Assembly (NCBI RefSeq): GCF_016859285.1
Contig: NC_053404.1
Coordinates: 23,342,788-23,406,787, forward strand
Reading direction: 5' to 3'
Length of the DNA stretch: 64,000 nucleotides
Source: Xiphias gladius
Lineage: Eukaryota; Chordata; Actinopteri; Istiophoriformes; Xiphiidae
This document shows, in pieces, positions 41,880 to 55,200 of the stretch. How positions within the stretch are numbered: the stretch's first letter is position 1; each line of letters starts with the position of its first letter. The notes below the pieces were generated by a model that saw only the letters and a list, made by a program, of their open reading frames with translations, was not told the DNA's origin and did not search any database. Position numbers and translations under genes: made by a program.

Positions 41880-44390
41880 ACGCTGAAGATGGACGGATGG
41901 AGAAACCAGATAGAGGACGAACACAGATTAAAAGGCAACAGGTACGACTGGTTTGGATCCAAATAAACAACCACAGGTCAGGTGATGGCTCCCAGCATGC
42001 AACGGGGCCGTGACCTCTCAGCAACAAGTCCGATTGGACGTAACAAGATGGTTATGAGCTGACGGATGATTGGTTCAGTTTGTCCCATGACATGATGACA
42101 TCAGCAGAGGACGAACAGGACGTTACAGTTTCAAGTCCCTCACCTGAACATTACTGCAACTATGCTGCAATATTATTTCAGTTTTTGTAGGTTTTTTTTT
42201 AATTTTTAAAAACGTAGAAATAGTAGTAAATGGGTTTTTTTTTTTATGTACATGGTAGAAAAGCATAAATAAATAAACATGTGGACATAAATGTCGTGGC
42301 ACACTCAGCCAATCCTGAAGGCAACAGCACCACTGTACAACCACAGTCCACTCCACCAAAATAAAGCAGACTTCAGTTCAGTAAACCTTGGTTTCTGGTT
42401 GACGTCTTGACCGAATGTCCTGTTTGAACAAGAACTACATCACTTTAAAGAAACTCTCAATGATCCTTCTAAGATTCTCCAGCTTCTAAACTTCTTATCA
42501 ACATCTGAGTCACAAAAATATCCTGATTTCCCAGTGCACTGCTAAATTTTTCCTGCAAACATCATCCGGCTGAGAGATGCTATCAGGCTGCGATGCTCTG
42601 AGCCGAGCAGATAGAGATCAGACCGGCACTGTCATGCCTCTTTAAGAAGACAGTACATTTCTATGAGTCGTCCTGCTCTGATAAGACTTCTCACGGAACC
42701 AAAAACACCAGGTATGAACACACTACAGGTAACACACAAATACACATTATACACACAACATAACACACAAACACACTCGTGTACAGGTAAACTCTTTCAT
42801 TACGTGCTGTGTTACACTTTTTAAAAACTCATTTATTAGTATATTAGTGCAGATTGATAGTTTTTATCTTTTCTTTCATCTTTGTTTCCAAAGTTTTGCT
42901 TTTTTGGCTTTGAAGCTGATATGATTTTCATTTCTTTCTACAGCAGCTATTTGTTTATAGGGGCCCCCCCTCCACCTTCCACCCTCCACCCTCCACCCTC
43001 CATCATCCCTCTTTGTGTCAGCAGACTAAAGGTTCAGTCAGGGGAGAACTGGAGAGTTGAAAATGCTAAAATTTCGCACCAATATCACTTAATTTGATCT
43101 GTGGATTTACTCATGGGGTTGAGGTACAGAAACGTCACCGGGAGTTGAACTTTGGTGAACTTTGACCCGCAAATTTGCTCCATGAACAGTTGAAAGTCTG
43201 ACATTGTTTCAACATTAATGTTGGTGCAACATGAAATCAGTTCATAGTCATCGATTCTGTCACTTCTATTATTTATTTTTATTTAACTTGTATTTGGTAG
43301 ATAATAACGCTCCAAGTTTTAGAACTACATTTCCCATAATGCTTTGGGGGATGCCGCTATGGATTTATAGTCCATTCAAGTGGTGTCGGAATAGTTGGAA
43401 AAATTAGTTTCTGATTGGGAAATTTCATGTGAACGCCCCCTCAAGTCGGAACAACAACTTGGAAAGTCGGCCAAATTTTGGTACGCGACAAGGCGGACAA
43501 AAGAAAATGTTTGGTTGATGGTAAGAAACTTTTTATTAATGGTGCAAATTCACACTTTGTATATTAATTGTTTGGCTAATGTTAATTCGTAATATTCGGT
43601 ATTAGGTTGCAGCAACAGCTCTGAGATGCTCATAGGACACATGCTGTTTCCACCTTCCAACGTAAAAGCACATGAGCACACCAAAGCCAGAGGAACGACT
43701 TTCCAACTCAGGAAATGGGACCATCCGAGGAGCGGCACCAGTGAGTTAGCTGTGAGCTAAAACTTGAGCCCTTTAATTTTAGCCTGTATTTGTTTCCATT
43801 CAGTCAAACTGACCCATTAAAAGCTGCCGAATCAACTTTGATCAGCTCCTGTTCTCAGTGTAGCTGTGGACAAACAGACAACTGTCGCTGGGTCACTGTG
43901 ACACTGAGGGAAACTTAAAAACAGGAAGATTCTGAATGAAGTTCTGCAGCCTCTTTTTCCTCTGGTTTCTTAGTGGATTTGTGGAGCTTTATTCTGGAGG
44001 GACATCAGAGGGCACAATGTCCCCAGGAAGTGGACGTCACAATGAATCATATCAACATGTGTTTCATGTCTGTGAGTTCAGGTCTGACTCAGTCAGGACT
44101 CTGAGAAGGAGGACCATTTTTAATGCAAACTGCTTTGTTTTGTTTGAGTCCTTGTTTCCCTGAATCTCTAAAACGGAGGTGGAGAGTGCAGAGTTAGAAC
44201 AACTCATAGAGAAACAGAGCACACATTTATACCTCTTATGCAGCCAGTTGAGGTGGTTCAGGCATATGATCAAGATGCTCCTTGTCACCTTCCGTAGGAG
44301 GTCTTCTGGGCACGGCCAGCTGGTCGTGACAGATTCAGCTACAAGAATAAAAGACTGACACTTGGTGAACACCTTCCCCATACATTAGTG
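41880..44390. other. No confident gene; one small frame with a possible signal peptide
   Basis: Polypyrimidine CCACCCT repeats lie at 42965-43005. At 43936-44163 the plus strand encodes 75 aa starting MKFCSLFFLWFLSGFVELYS, which looks like a secretory signal sequence. No domain follows, there is a stop at 44161, and no partner exon is seen. I treat it as a chance frame or an orphan first exon. Confidence 0.3.
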
Positions 44391-44399
44391 CTTGACATA

Positions 44400-45095
44400 C
44401 TTATATATGGCGGCAATAGCGCCACCACATGGTGAGAAATGAGCTAACAAATATTGCAAAATATTTTGGCTAATGTCTCAGCAACTGTGAGACGTGTCTA
44501 TGGATTCAGTGGATGATTCGGAAGAGATTGATATAGGCTTCGCCAATTTGCGTCAAAACTATTTTTTCACCAATTTGAATTTTTGCTCGATATACTTTTG
44601 ACTCCATATCTTACATCTTTCAAACTCGGAACATACAATGTTTAGACGACCCCGAAAACCGCCCACATGCTTGATTCGAAATATATCAGGTATACATTTT
44701 TGGTGACTGGCTAACAAACTTTTGTGGGTGTGGTCAAATCAATTCAACCTGCTATTAGACTTGAGTGCTGCATCCATATGCAACAAAATGTGGCTCAAAG
44801 GTACAGACGGAGACCACAAATAAGACTAGTGAGTTTCATGCAGTTTTGCCACAGGGGGTGCTATAGTAAGAAAATTAAAGTTGCTCAATACAAATTGATA
44901 CTACTTCCAGAGAGTGATGGCTAGAAACATGGTTCCACTTTTAAAACGTCAAGCATAACTAGGCCATATTATTTTGTATACGGCTCGTTGATATCTCTTA
45001 TAATTAATGAGTTATTAATTGTTTAATGAATGCTTCACATACTGAAAAATTGTTGTGATAACGCCACCGTGTGGCCAGTTATTGATGTTTTATTT
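44400..45095. mobile_element. Probable non-coding interspersed repeat
   Basis: Bounded by ATAGCGCCACCACATGG and ATAACGCCACCGTGTGGCCA, with CCACAGGGGGTGCTATAGT inside. These GCCACC/GGTGCTATA phrases recur at the borders of a fish repeat family of unclear class. No coding capacity. Confidence 0.4.
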
Positions 45096-45099
45096 GAAT

Positions 45100-46130
45100 A
45101 ATAGTTTCACACCTATATTTTTCTGTTCACGTCCCTCGCTTTGACTACGTTAACATCCTCTTTTACTCGTCACTCGCTGGAAGCAACGGCAGTGGATGCA
45201 GCAATCGCACATCATCTAGTTATACATAAGATCAAATACCCTACACTTCAACTCAAGAATAATACAGTTATTGTAAGACGGTACAGTTTAGAATCATTTA
45301 ACATTTTAGTAATACTATCCAGGGGTGTGCTCAGTTTTTTTTGTATGGGAAATAAACCAGGTTGAAATACACCAAAATATTCCTTCCATGACATTATTCT
45401 TTATTAAGTCTGGTCAGATTTAACCATGTTGCACAGCAGTTGTAATCCATTATTGTACCTTTATTCTGTACAATTTTGTAAAAGTACGATACCATAAAGT
45501 TATTATTCTTGTTAATGTCTTTAACTCTTTTTTCATCCTGTCTGTCTCTCAGTCTTTCCGTGTCTCTGTTGTAAATCACAACCATGTAGCATCAAATTGA
45601 AAACATCCATTAGCGTGGAGCCACATCAGAGCAGAGGGGATGGATGGATGGAGGGATGGGGGGCAGATGGAGCGGTGGGGGGGGGGCAGATGTGCCGTTG
45701 TTTGGAAAGGTATCTCATGTCAGCAGATGGGATGATTTATTTAGCGCAGAAGAAGACGAAGAGGCCGAAGGATGAAATGATTTGGGTGTGAAAAAGCAGC
45801 GATGGAGATCAGCAGAGATGAAGAAGAAGAGAAGATAAGAAGATAAGAAGACAGGATGAGGTGATTGTTGGTGAAAGGCTAGAATTACACAGCTCAGGAT
45901 TATCTGCACTCAGCTCACCTGGTTTACAGGTGAGAGACAGGTGAGGCGTTGGCTGATGGGCTGAGAGCTGCTTCAGCTTCAAAACATCTTTTACCTACAA
46001 GTCTGATCTACAAAAACATGGGCCATTCAGAGGGGAGCATTTCTCCTGTAGGCATTTATCACACTGACACTCATTTAAGCTCAGATTTACTCCAACAAGT
46101 TGTATAATGTCAACTCATTGACTGATTTCT
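45100..46130. other. No recognised gene; short G-rich simple repeat
   Basis: Positions 45636-45690 are a GGATG/GGGG-rich simple tract. Otherwise featureless. Confidence 0.4.
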
Positions 46131-46139
46131 TGCAGCAGG

Positions 46140-47035
46140 ACACTCACCTGAAATTTCCCCCCGTGCTTTCACCTGCAGCTGGATTCACCTGGTCCTGGAC
46201 ATTCACCTAGTCCTCTCATCTGTCTCTCATCTGCCTGCAGCTTGACACTCACCTATAGTTGGACACTCACCTGCCATCTGACGATCCTCTCAGCTGGTAT
46301 TCCACACTCACCTGTTCCACCATTTGAGGCTGGACACTCAACTGAGCGCTCACCTGTAGCTGGAAACTTACACGAGGCTGGACACTCACCTGGTACTACC
46401 ATCTGATGATTGACATTGACCAGGTTCTGTCACTTGTTATGTGACACTCACGTGCAGCTCTCACCTGATGTTGGACTTTTACCTGTTGCTCCATCTTTAC
46501 CCAGTCCATCAGCTTGTACTCTCACCTACACTCTCTGGTAGTCTCACCTGTGCAGCTGGACACTCACCTGGACAGTCACCCGTCTCTCTCAGCTGTGGAT
46601 TAGGGTAGAGAAGATGCCTCATCCTCAGTTAGAATTTGACGCTCACCTGTAGCTAGACAGGAACCTGACACTCTCACCTGTTGGTAGTCACTCTCTGGTG
46701 ATCTCTAAACTACAGCCGGACACTCACCTGGACACTCACCTGTCGCTCTCACTCTTAGCTGGGCAGATGTAACCCGTCATTCCATCTGTAGCTGGTACAA
46801 CCACCTGGTGATGGTCATTCACCATGTTCTCTCACCTGGTATTTTACACTCACCTGATGGTCTCACCTGTACTCAGACACTCGCCTTGACTTTAACCTGC
46901 AGATGGTCCTCTCACCTGCAGATATACTCTCACCTGAAACCTACAGTTTGTCGCCTACCTGATGCACTGACCTGCAGCTGAACTGTGACCTGGCACTCAC
47001 CTGTATGGTGACCCGGTGCTCTCACCTGTCTGGAG
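46140..47035. repeat. Decayed minisatellite, GGACACTCACCTG-type units
   Basis: The word CACTCACCTG or a close variant occurs more than 20 times in 900 bp, often as GCTGGACACTCACCTG and separated by 15-35 bp. It is an old tandem array with strong divergence. Confidence 0.8.
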
Positions 47036-47039
47036 CAAA

Positions 47040-49210
47040 CCACATTGAAACATGATGAAAAATGCAGAAAATATTCTGTTAAAATAGAAACTTGGTTGTG
47101 TTTTATCTGTTACTTCCTGTCGCAGACATTTCACGTGACTTTTATTCTTTAACTTCGAGTAAGGTTCAGGGAGAATCATAGAATGAAAACCAGCAGGTCA
47201 TATACGTGTGATGCTGTGAAATAACTTGTGTTTGTGTGTTACAGTGTGTTGTGTTGGATCGGACTGGGTGGTTCGGTCTGCCTCTGAACGTAATTATCTA
47301 TTGAAGGATGGTAATGTAAACTGAAGGGAAGGTAACGATTGAGGCGAGGAAAAGAGCAGAGAAATGAGTGATTTTAATGGAAGGTAGTGAAAGAGAGGAG
47401 GAGGAGAGAAGGAAGGAAGGAGGAGGAGAAGGGGGAGGCGGTTTGAGGGTTTTAAAGGTTCACAGTGAGGACAGCAGAGTGATTCCTGTCCTGACGCGTC
47501 CTTGTCAAAACAACATTTATTACTCATACAGACTGAAACCAGCCGAAATCCAAACACCAGCTCTTTGATCCTCTGCTGCAGAGCTCTCACTCAGAGGCTC
47601 CGGACCCTGGAGGGGACGCCGGTCCACCTGTGGACCGTCCTGACACCACATTGAGGTGGTACCTGTGAGATTTCATGTCGATATCAACATTGAGTTAAAT
47701 CTTCCTGATCTCTGTGCCCAGTGGTGAGGTTACATTTCCCACAGAAACTCTGTATCAAGGCTTTTACCATTTTAAACCCTTAATACACTTTGATACATGA
47801 TGTTTCTACAAACCCTATGAAAATGTGACGTTTCACAAAACTGTCTTAAGATTCAATCCTCATGTATTTAAACTTGATTCTACAAAATCTTGCCCTGTAT
47901 TCATCAAACTGCTAAAGGGGAAAATTTGGACCTCAGTGAAAGATACATGTAAAAATCTTTCATGTTTAGTCACAGACTGCAGAAGTAAAGATACCATTTT
48001 GGTTCAGAGTAGACCAATGGTTCTCAAACATTTTATTTAATGCCAGCTGAGGAAGCCAGAACAAACACCCAGTGACATTTTTATCATTTTACAGTAACGT
48101 TGAAAGTAGGATCCACAAAGACTCCAAATAAACTTTTAAAGGGCTGTTACAACAGTTTTTTTAATTCATCGAGGGAGAAAGTGAGATTGTTTAAATTGGT
48201 TTTAAACTGGTTTGTCAAAACGTCTGTGTGGTTCTAGATTCTCCTTTAAGATCTGGCTACTCTGAATAAAACAGAAAACCAGTGTCTGTACAGTAGTTCG
48301 TCTCTTCAGTCAAAATAACTGTTTTATTCAGTTTCTTTGTTCTCTCATTCAGGAACATAGGCAGTCCAGATCAGTCTAGTTCAGTGCGACTCATACTTTA
48401 GGTATAACTGACTGGTTCAATAAATAACCCAAACAATATTTATTATTTTTAATTCATCAGATCAGACACAAAGGATTCAAACCTGTTTTTTAAAATGAAG
48501 ACCTGGTTCTCTCTGAGGTAATTTATTGTTTAACTTTATCTCAAAATAACAGAATCCTGAACTCAAAAGTTCATACTTGACTTTTGAAACAACAGTTTCC
48601 CCAAATATTCCCAAAACAAAGTCCATTTACTCAGTGTTGTTGAAGCCTTCAGCCACATCTCATGGCCTCCTCGGCAGATGGCATTGCTCAGTCGAAGTGA
48701 CACATCTCATTCCTGGGGACCCCATAAGAAGTGACACACCTCACCTTTAAATGACCACTGAGCAACTCCATTATCAAGATGTGGCTGAAAGCCTCAGAAA
48801 ACACTAAGTAAGTTGGGCCTTGTGTTGAAGCTGTTTTTTGGCAAACTGAATCCTGGTTTTTGAGACCCCCGTTTGACTGTTCAAAGATTTCATTCCAATC
48901 TTGCCTTTAAATTTACAAAATCCATATGTAAAAGGTTTCACTTTTTGTCCTGAAGGGGGCGCTATAGGTAAGATGGAGTATCCGAGATGAAAAAGGACGT
49001 TCCTCTGTGAACAAGAAAGACTCCATGAATGTTCAGAACACTTCTCATGGACCAAAGTTTTGTCCTGATGATCCTCATCAGTAGTTCAGTAGGTCACTAA
49101 GTAGTTATTTTTGGATAGATGAAGCATCTGTTTTGACAGTAGGAGTAGTAGGAGTACTTGTACTCATAGCAGTACTCATGGTAACAGTAGTCGTGGTAAT
49201 GTTGTTGGAG
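47040..49210. other. Gene-free 3' flank of gcm2
   Basis: No exon is seen. The region includes a purine-rich GGAAGGAAGGAGG segment at 47390-47440, and at 48,700-48,760 a copy of the GGGGACCCCA/AAGAAGTGACAC repeat. The 3' UTR of gcm2 probably occupies the part nearest 49,200. Confidence 0.45.
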
Positions 49211-49221
49211 GTAGTGCTGCA

Positions 49222-52200
49222 TCAGTACTCATCATAGCGGTACGTGTTGGGGTAGGTGTAGCGGTAGTCGTAACCATCGGCCCGCTCTGTTTTGGTCTGC
49301 AGAGGTTCGGGCTGAAACGACAGAGACTTGATGACTCCACCCGACTCCTCCGTCACCTTCACCTCAGTGGAGTACGAGGAGGGGGAGGTGTCATCCAGCA
49401 GGGAGGAGCAGCCGGGGAGGCCCGGAGGTTTTGGGGGATTACACGGCTGGTAGGACGGGAGGCCGGCCGGAGGTTTGGGACACGACTGGTAGGGAGGAAG
49501 TGCTGCAGGAGGCTTCGGACAGGGCTGATAGGATACCTGAGGAGGATCAGGACTCATATTAATATGACAGTAAAGTTTAATCCACACCACTTAATTTACT
49601 TCATTCACACCTGTCAACCTTTCCATTTTCAGTTTACTGTGATAACAAGCAAACGTCCAACTGCAGGTCTCACAGCTTGGCACCGAAGGTCTGCCAGCCA
49701 ATGAGAAGAAAGTAAGGTCCCCAGGCGTGAGGTGTGTCATTTTTTTTAAGGTTCCCAAAGTTTCGTCACACCTTATTTCTGGGGACCCTAAAGGAAGTAG
49801 TGCACCTGAAGTTTTGGGACTTTGAATGTTCCTTACTCCTGGGGACAATAAAATACATAAGGCAACAACATTTGGAGGATCCTAATAGACGAGACACACC
49901 TAACTCCTAGAATTACGGGGACCCCAAATTCTTTTCACTTTTAGGGACCCTCAAAGAAGTGACCCACTTCTAGACCCTGCTGTCTTCTCATTAGCTCACA
50001 GGCCTTGGGTTTCCAGATCTAAGGTCTACCGTTGAACCCTGTTGAGGAACCCAACTCACTTTGGTTGTTGTGGTGATGATGGTCTGCAGCGCTGCGGGGG
50101 ACCCTGGGGTATTGCCAGGGTAACGGCAGGGGTACTCGGCACTGTAGTAATGGTGGTTGTCGCCATAGGGGGCAGAGCTCTTCAGCAACTCCTTCCAGCC
50201 TGGAGGAGGTTTCGTCTGGGGGTCAAAGGAGGAGGAGGAGGAGGAGAGAGGAGCCGACGATGAAGACGAGGAGGAGGAGCCCAAGACCGGGGCCACCCTG
50301 CACACAAACCAGAATCTGATGTAGGTCTGTTTAGATTGTCAATATGTGGTTTACACTGTCAGAATTTCGTTTAGAACTTCGTCTACCAAGATTTGTCTTT
50401 GACCTGCTATCAGAAGCTGGTTTGATCAGATCCTGTTCAAACTGTCAGAATATTGTTTTAAGTTGTTTATGCTTTCAGGATCACTCGGTTACTTTGTTTA
50501 AGTTCGAGAATCTGGTTTAAACCTGTTCAGAATGTCAAGATCTCATTTAAACGGTTTAGACTATTAGGATTAAGTTTAAACATTTAAAAATCCAAGATGT
50601 GGTTTAGAATTGTCAGGTTAAATCTGGTTTGGACCTGTTTACATTACCAGGATCCGGTTTGGATTGTATGTGAGGCTGACCTGGGGTCACAGAGGTCAGA
50701 GGTCACAGGATACGAAGGTGAGGTCAGGTATCCTTGGAACTCGTAGCCGGGCCGGCCCATGTAAAGCCTGGGATTGGCTGGTTTCTGCAGTGTGGGTGGG
50801 GCCTCTCCCAGTGGATTGTGGGGGTTGTAGTAGGGCTCTGGACTCTGGAATGCTGGGTAATGCTGCGGGAAGTTTGGTTCGATGAAGGAGATTCTGTCTG
50901 CCGGTTCAACGCAGGAGAGAAGGGCGGGGCCCAGAGCCTGAAGCAGTAAACAAATAGAACATAAACGATAAACAAACAACACCAATATTAACAAACAGCT
51001 GTTGTTGTTTGTTGTTGTTGTCGACCTGTGTTTCAATCAGTCGTCTTTTGGGTGTGAACGGAGGTGAACTGACTCGTCTCTTCACTGAACTTCTTCTGGC
51101 TTCAGTCTCGGACTTGGACTCTGGTCTGGGATGATCGTGGACCCCTTTAGCCTGGAGGATCACAAAAACAACAACAACAATAAATATAATAACAGTAAAA
51201 ACAAGATAAATAAGAAAAAAAACAACTGGTTTAGACCATCAGGACTTTGTTCTAGGTTAGACCAAATCCTGTTTAAACTATCAGGATCTGTTTTAGACTC
51301 TTTTTATTCCTTCAAAATCTGATTTTAACCTGTCCTGAATGTCAGAACCATATTTAAATCTGTCTATTCTTTCAGGATCTGGTTTAGAACTGTTTACACT
51401 GTCAGGATCTGGTTCAAATTTGTTTGGAGACCTGGAAGAAGATGGCCTTTCCGTCGACTCTCCAGAAGTTAGTGACGGGGTAACCACTGTGACCGCGACA
51501 CGGCAGCAGCTCCAGAGCAGCGTTACAGCTTGGACACAGCTTCTCTGAAAAACACAGAGTCTGGTCAGGTAAGCACCAGCACAGGTGGAGGTTTAACAGG
51601 TCCTGGTTCAGGATTTTCTTACTTTGCTGTTTCTGCCGGGCCTTGTCGCAAATGGCTGGGCGGAGCTGCAGTCTGGATCCGTCGGGCAACGTGCAGCCTC
51701 GAGAGCAGACCACCACTCCCAGGCATGACTTCTTCAGGATCTGACAGTTGTGGTTGTTGGTGTTTCTCATCGCCCAGCCGGACAGATGCCGCTGAGCATT
51801 TTTGTCTTCAGCTGTAAAATAAAGAACAACACTTAGCTGGAACTGTTAGCTGGTTTAACCGGAGTAAACTGAAGCCGGCCAATCCGGATCAGGATTTTTC
51901 GTTCTTGCATATTAAAATGACTAAAGTTGTTTGTTAATAAATGTTTCTCACCGCTGTAGATGTAACGAACATATCCGTCTGTCCACTCCTGGAACAGGTC
52001 GAACTGCTTCGTGTCCTGCAGACAGACAGGCAGACAAAAACAGGTGGTTAGTTTAACGGTGAACCTTCTGGCTGGTTCTTGGTCTCTCTGTGGATCATGT
52101 GAGAAGTGAGAAGTAAAAAAACCAACTGAACGAGGAGCTGAGCTGCAGAGACGTAACGTCCAAAGACCGGGACTGAATACACAAAACATACACCTGGTGA

Positions 52201-55200
52201 CAACCGGGGTAGGAAACAGAAACCGAGCACCTGTTGTAGTTGAACAGCGGAGACTGAACGGGGTGAGACGTATCACTCTGCTGGTGTTAGTGTTCGGTTC
52301 GGGTCCGAGACTGGATCACCAACCAGGCAAAGTGGGAACCTGCCTTCCATGGTGTGGCCCTGGTCTTGTACAGTGACTACAAGAATCTAGAAAAATCTGG
52401 TTTTCAGACCTGAACTGTTTTAGTTTATATTAGTTGCTCATTTGTTTCAAAGTTAGTTTAATCAGACGACCTAAATATTTTCTGTGTGTCAGTGATGAAC
52501 AAACAGGAAACTTCAGTAAGGTCGTGGTATTCCATCACAGAGAGCTGTCAGGCCTCATTATCAATACGTCTGACAGCTATTTTCCCTGAAAATCGTTTGG
52601 TTGATCAGTGAATAGAATGACAAAATATAGTAAAAAAAAATCCTTAGTGAACTTATTGTCAAGTTCTGTCTGAGCAGCCGTTAGAACATGATGAGTTTAC
52701 TGTCGTAGAAAACTGAGAAACCAACAAATCTTCAACCGTGAGAAACTGGAACTAGAGAATTTTTGACAGTTTTGCTCAAAACATGACTGGCTAAGATAGT
52801 TTAGATAATATTTAGTGCACACAGGTGATAAATCCTTTTAGTGAGAAACTCAGCAGTGCGTGTGTGTGTGTGTGTGTGCAGGCTTTTATTCTGTAATAAT
52901 GGATCATATCTTTTCAGATGATCATGTGTTTTTTCTTTGTAAAATCAAAGTCACTATATCTGTTGAATAATGTGGCTCAGTAAGACATACAGTATTCCTC
53001 TGTACTGCAGTAGAAGTATAAAGTGGCAGAAAGTAGAAATACTCGCGTAAACTACACAAACTGTAAAATCTGAGTCATTTGTAAACTCCGGACTGGTTCA
53101 CAGTTTGTCAGCCACTGGCTCGGGACCCGACAACAGGTTGACTGATACATAAACAGGGTCGTCTGTTGCACAAACTACTTTGGTTTATTTGTGGAAATCA
53201 GCGTTAACTTTTTCATTTATTTTCTTTTAATGAACATAAAAGATGTTTGACTAAACCCTGCCAGCTTCATCTTTCTCTTGAGCATGTTTCATGTTAAATT
53301 AGTTTCATGTGAAGGTAATTTTTTGCAGACAGAGTTAGTTATAGTCTGGATTTTAGAACCACTGAGGTCATGAATTCAGCAGAAGTCCACCTGAGAATAG
53401 ATTGTAGTCTCCAACCAAACTCCGTACAATTTATGGCTGTTTAAGAAAATCAGAAAATGAAAAAATTCTAATATATTTAGTCCAAAAAAAATGTCTATCC
53501 GCCTACGTGTGAATTCAAACTCATGTCATTAAACCCAACTGGAACCCATTAGTGTGAGAGCTGACTCAGGATCAGCTGTGCGACCTGAGAAACTCTCAGT
53601 TTGATGTTTTAGTTTCACTGAAAACAAAAATATAAAAACCAGTTTTTACTGTTTGAGCAACAACAGAGTGAAGAGCCGAGTCAGCCGAGTCACACAACAC
53701 ACACACAACCTTCCTGCAACCTTCAAATAACCTCAAAAACCTTCACAAAACCTTTAGACTGACACACAATCTTCGTTGTCTTTATTTTTAAGATTAAACT
53801 GAGTCCTCAAGATTTAATTATCTGATTTCATTTGGCTCATTAATATTGAACACGGATTTGTTTTAAAACTGAATATGTAATCATTTTATCAACAAACTGT
53901 TTGTCTTATCAAAAATTTTTCATTCATTTTAATGTGATTTACACTCTCACAAATGGATTTAACTGAAATATTTCTAATTCAAATGATAAAATAGATCGAT
54001 TATATAGATTACTGATAAATCATCAGTAACAGCTGATATTTCAGTTTTCAGATTAGATTAGTTTACCCAAAAATATAAAATTACCATCTTTATCATCTGA
54101 TGTCAGATAAAATGGAGATAAAAACATGAAACAACTAAAACATCAATTATTAAAATTCTCCAAATAATCCCAGATTATAATCCTATAATATAATTTATAA
54201 CTGTGTGTCCTGTAATATTTCTGGAAATTCTTGGGTATTTTTTAGGATTTTGTTCCAGGATTTTTTTGTTTTTTTTTGTTTAGGATTTTTGTTAGCAGGA
54301 TTTTCATGAGTCTGGATTCAAGATACACAACAATATTTAGAGGAAATATAACAGTTAAATGAATAAATAATATATGACATTTTGTCATTTTCTTAATTAC
54401 TCTAAAAATTGCAGGGAATCTGGTTGGAGGCTCTTATTCATCTTTTCTTTGGGAGTTTGAGGTTTTGATACCACGAAGACAAGTTTACATGAAGACTTGT
54501 TTTTTAGACTAAATATCTTAGAATTGACTGATTTTAGTAAACAACTAAATAAATTAATATAAAACAGATTTATTATCTTTATAACTTCAAAACAACATTT
54601 AGACCATGGTGTGGGGAAATAACAGAAAATATTTACAGGAAAAATACCTGAACGGTCAAATCAATAAATAATATGTGAAATTTTGTGATTTTTTTAAAAA
54701 CACTATAAAATTGTACAAAGTTTGGTTTGGAGGCTACATTCAATCTGCTCCAGGAGTCTGGGCTCATGACATCAATTTTTCTAAAAATCTAGAATGTATG
54801 GTTTTTAGCCAAAAAATGGTAAAGAAAATAAAATAAATGGGATTTTTAATCTAAAAGAATGAAACACCCAACAGTTTGGAGAAAGACTTCACACATAAAT
54901 TACGACATAAAGGTTACAGGGATTAAGATGCATGGCTATTATTAATAATAAATAAATGAAACATAACATTTTGAGATTTCTTCAAAATAGTCAAAAATAT
55001 GTACAGAGTTTGGTTTAAGGCTGTAGCCCATAATTTCCCAGCTGATGTTCTGCTGCAGGAGTTTGGATTTATGATTCTATTTTGTCTCAATATTTTCTGT
55101 TTTATTGCTTTTGCTCATGGGCACCATGTTTAGGAGAAACATCTTATTCCAGTCAGAGCAGGATTTTATAAACACTGATCTTCTGAGTCCAGCTTCAAGA

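Noticed and set aside
43936-44163. Secreted or receptor protein with signal peptide
   Set aside because: Only the hydrophobic start is suggestive; no domain, cysteine pattern or second exon was found.
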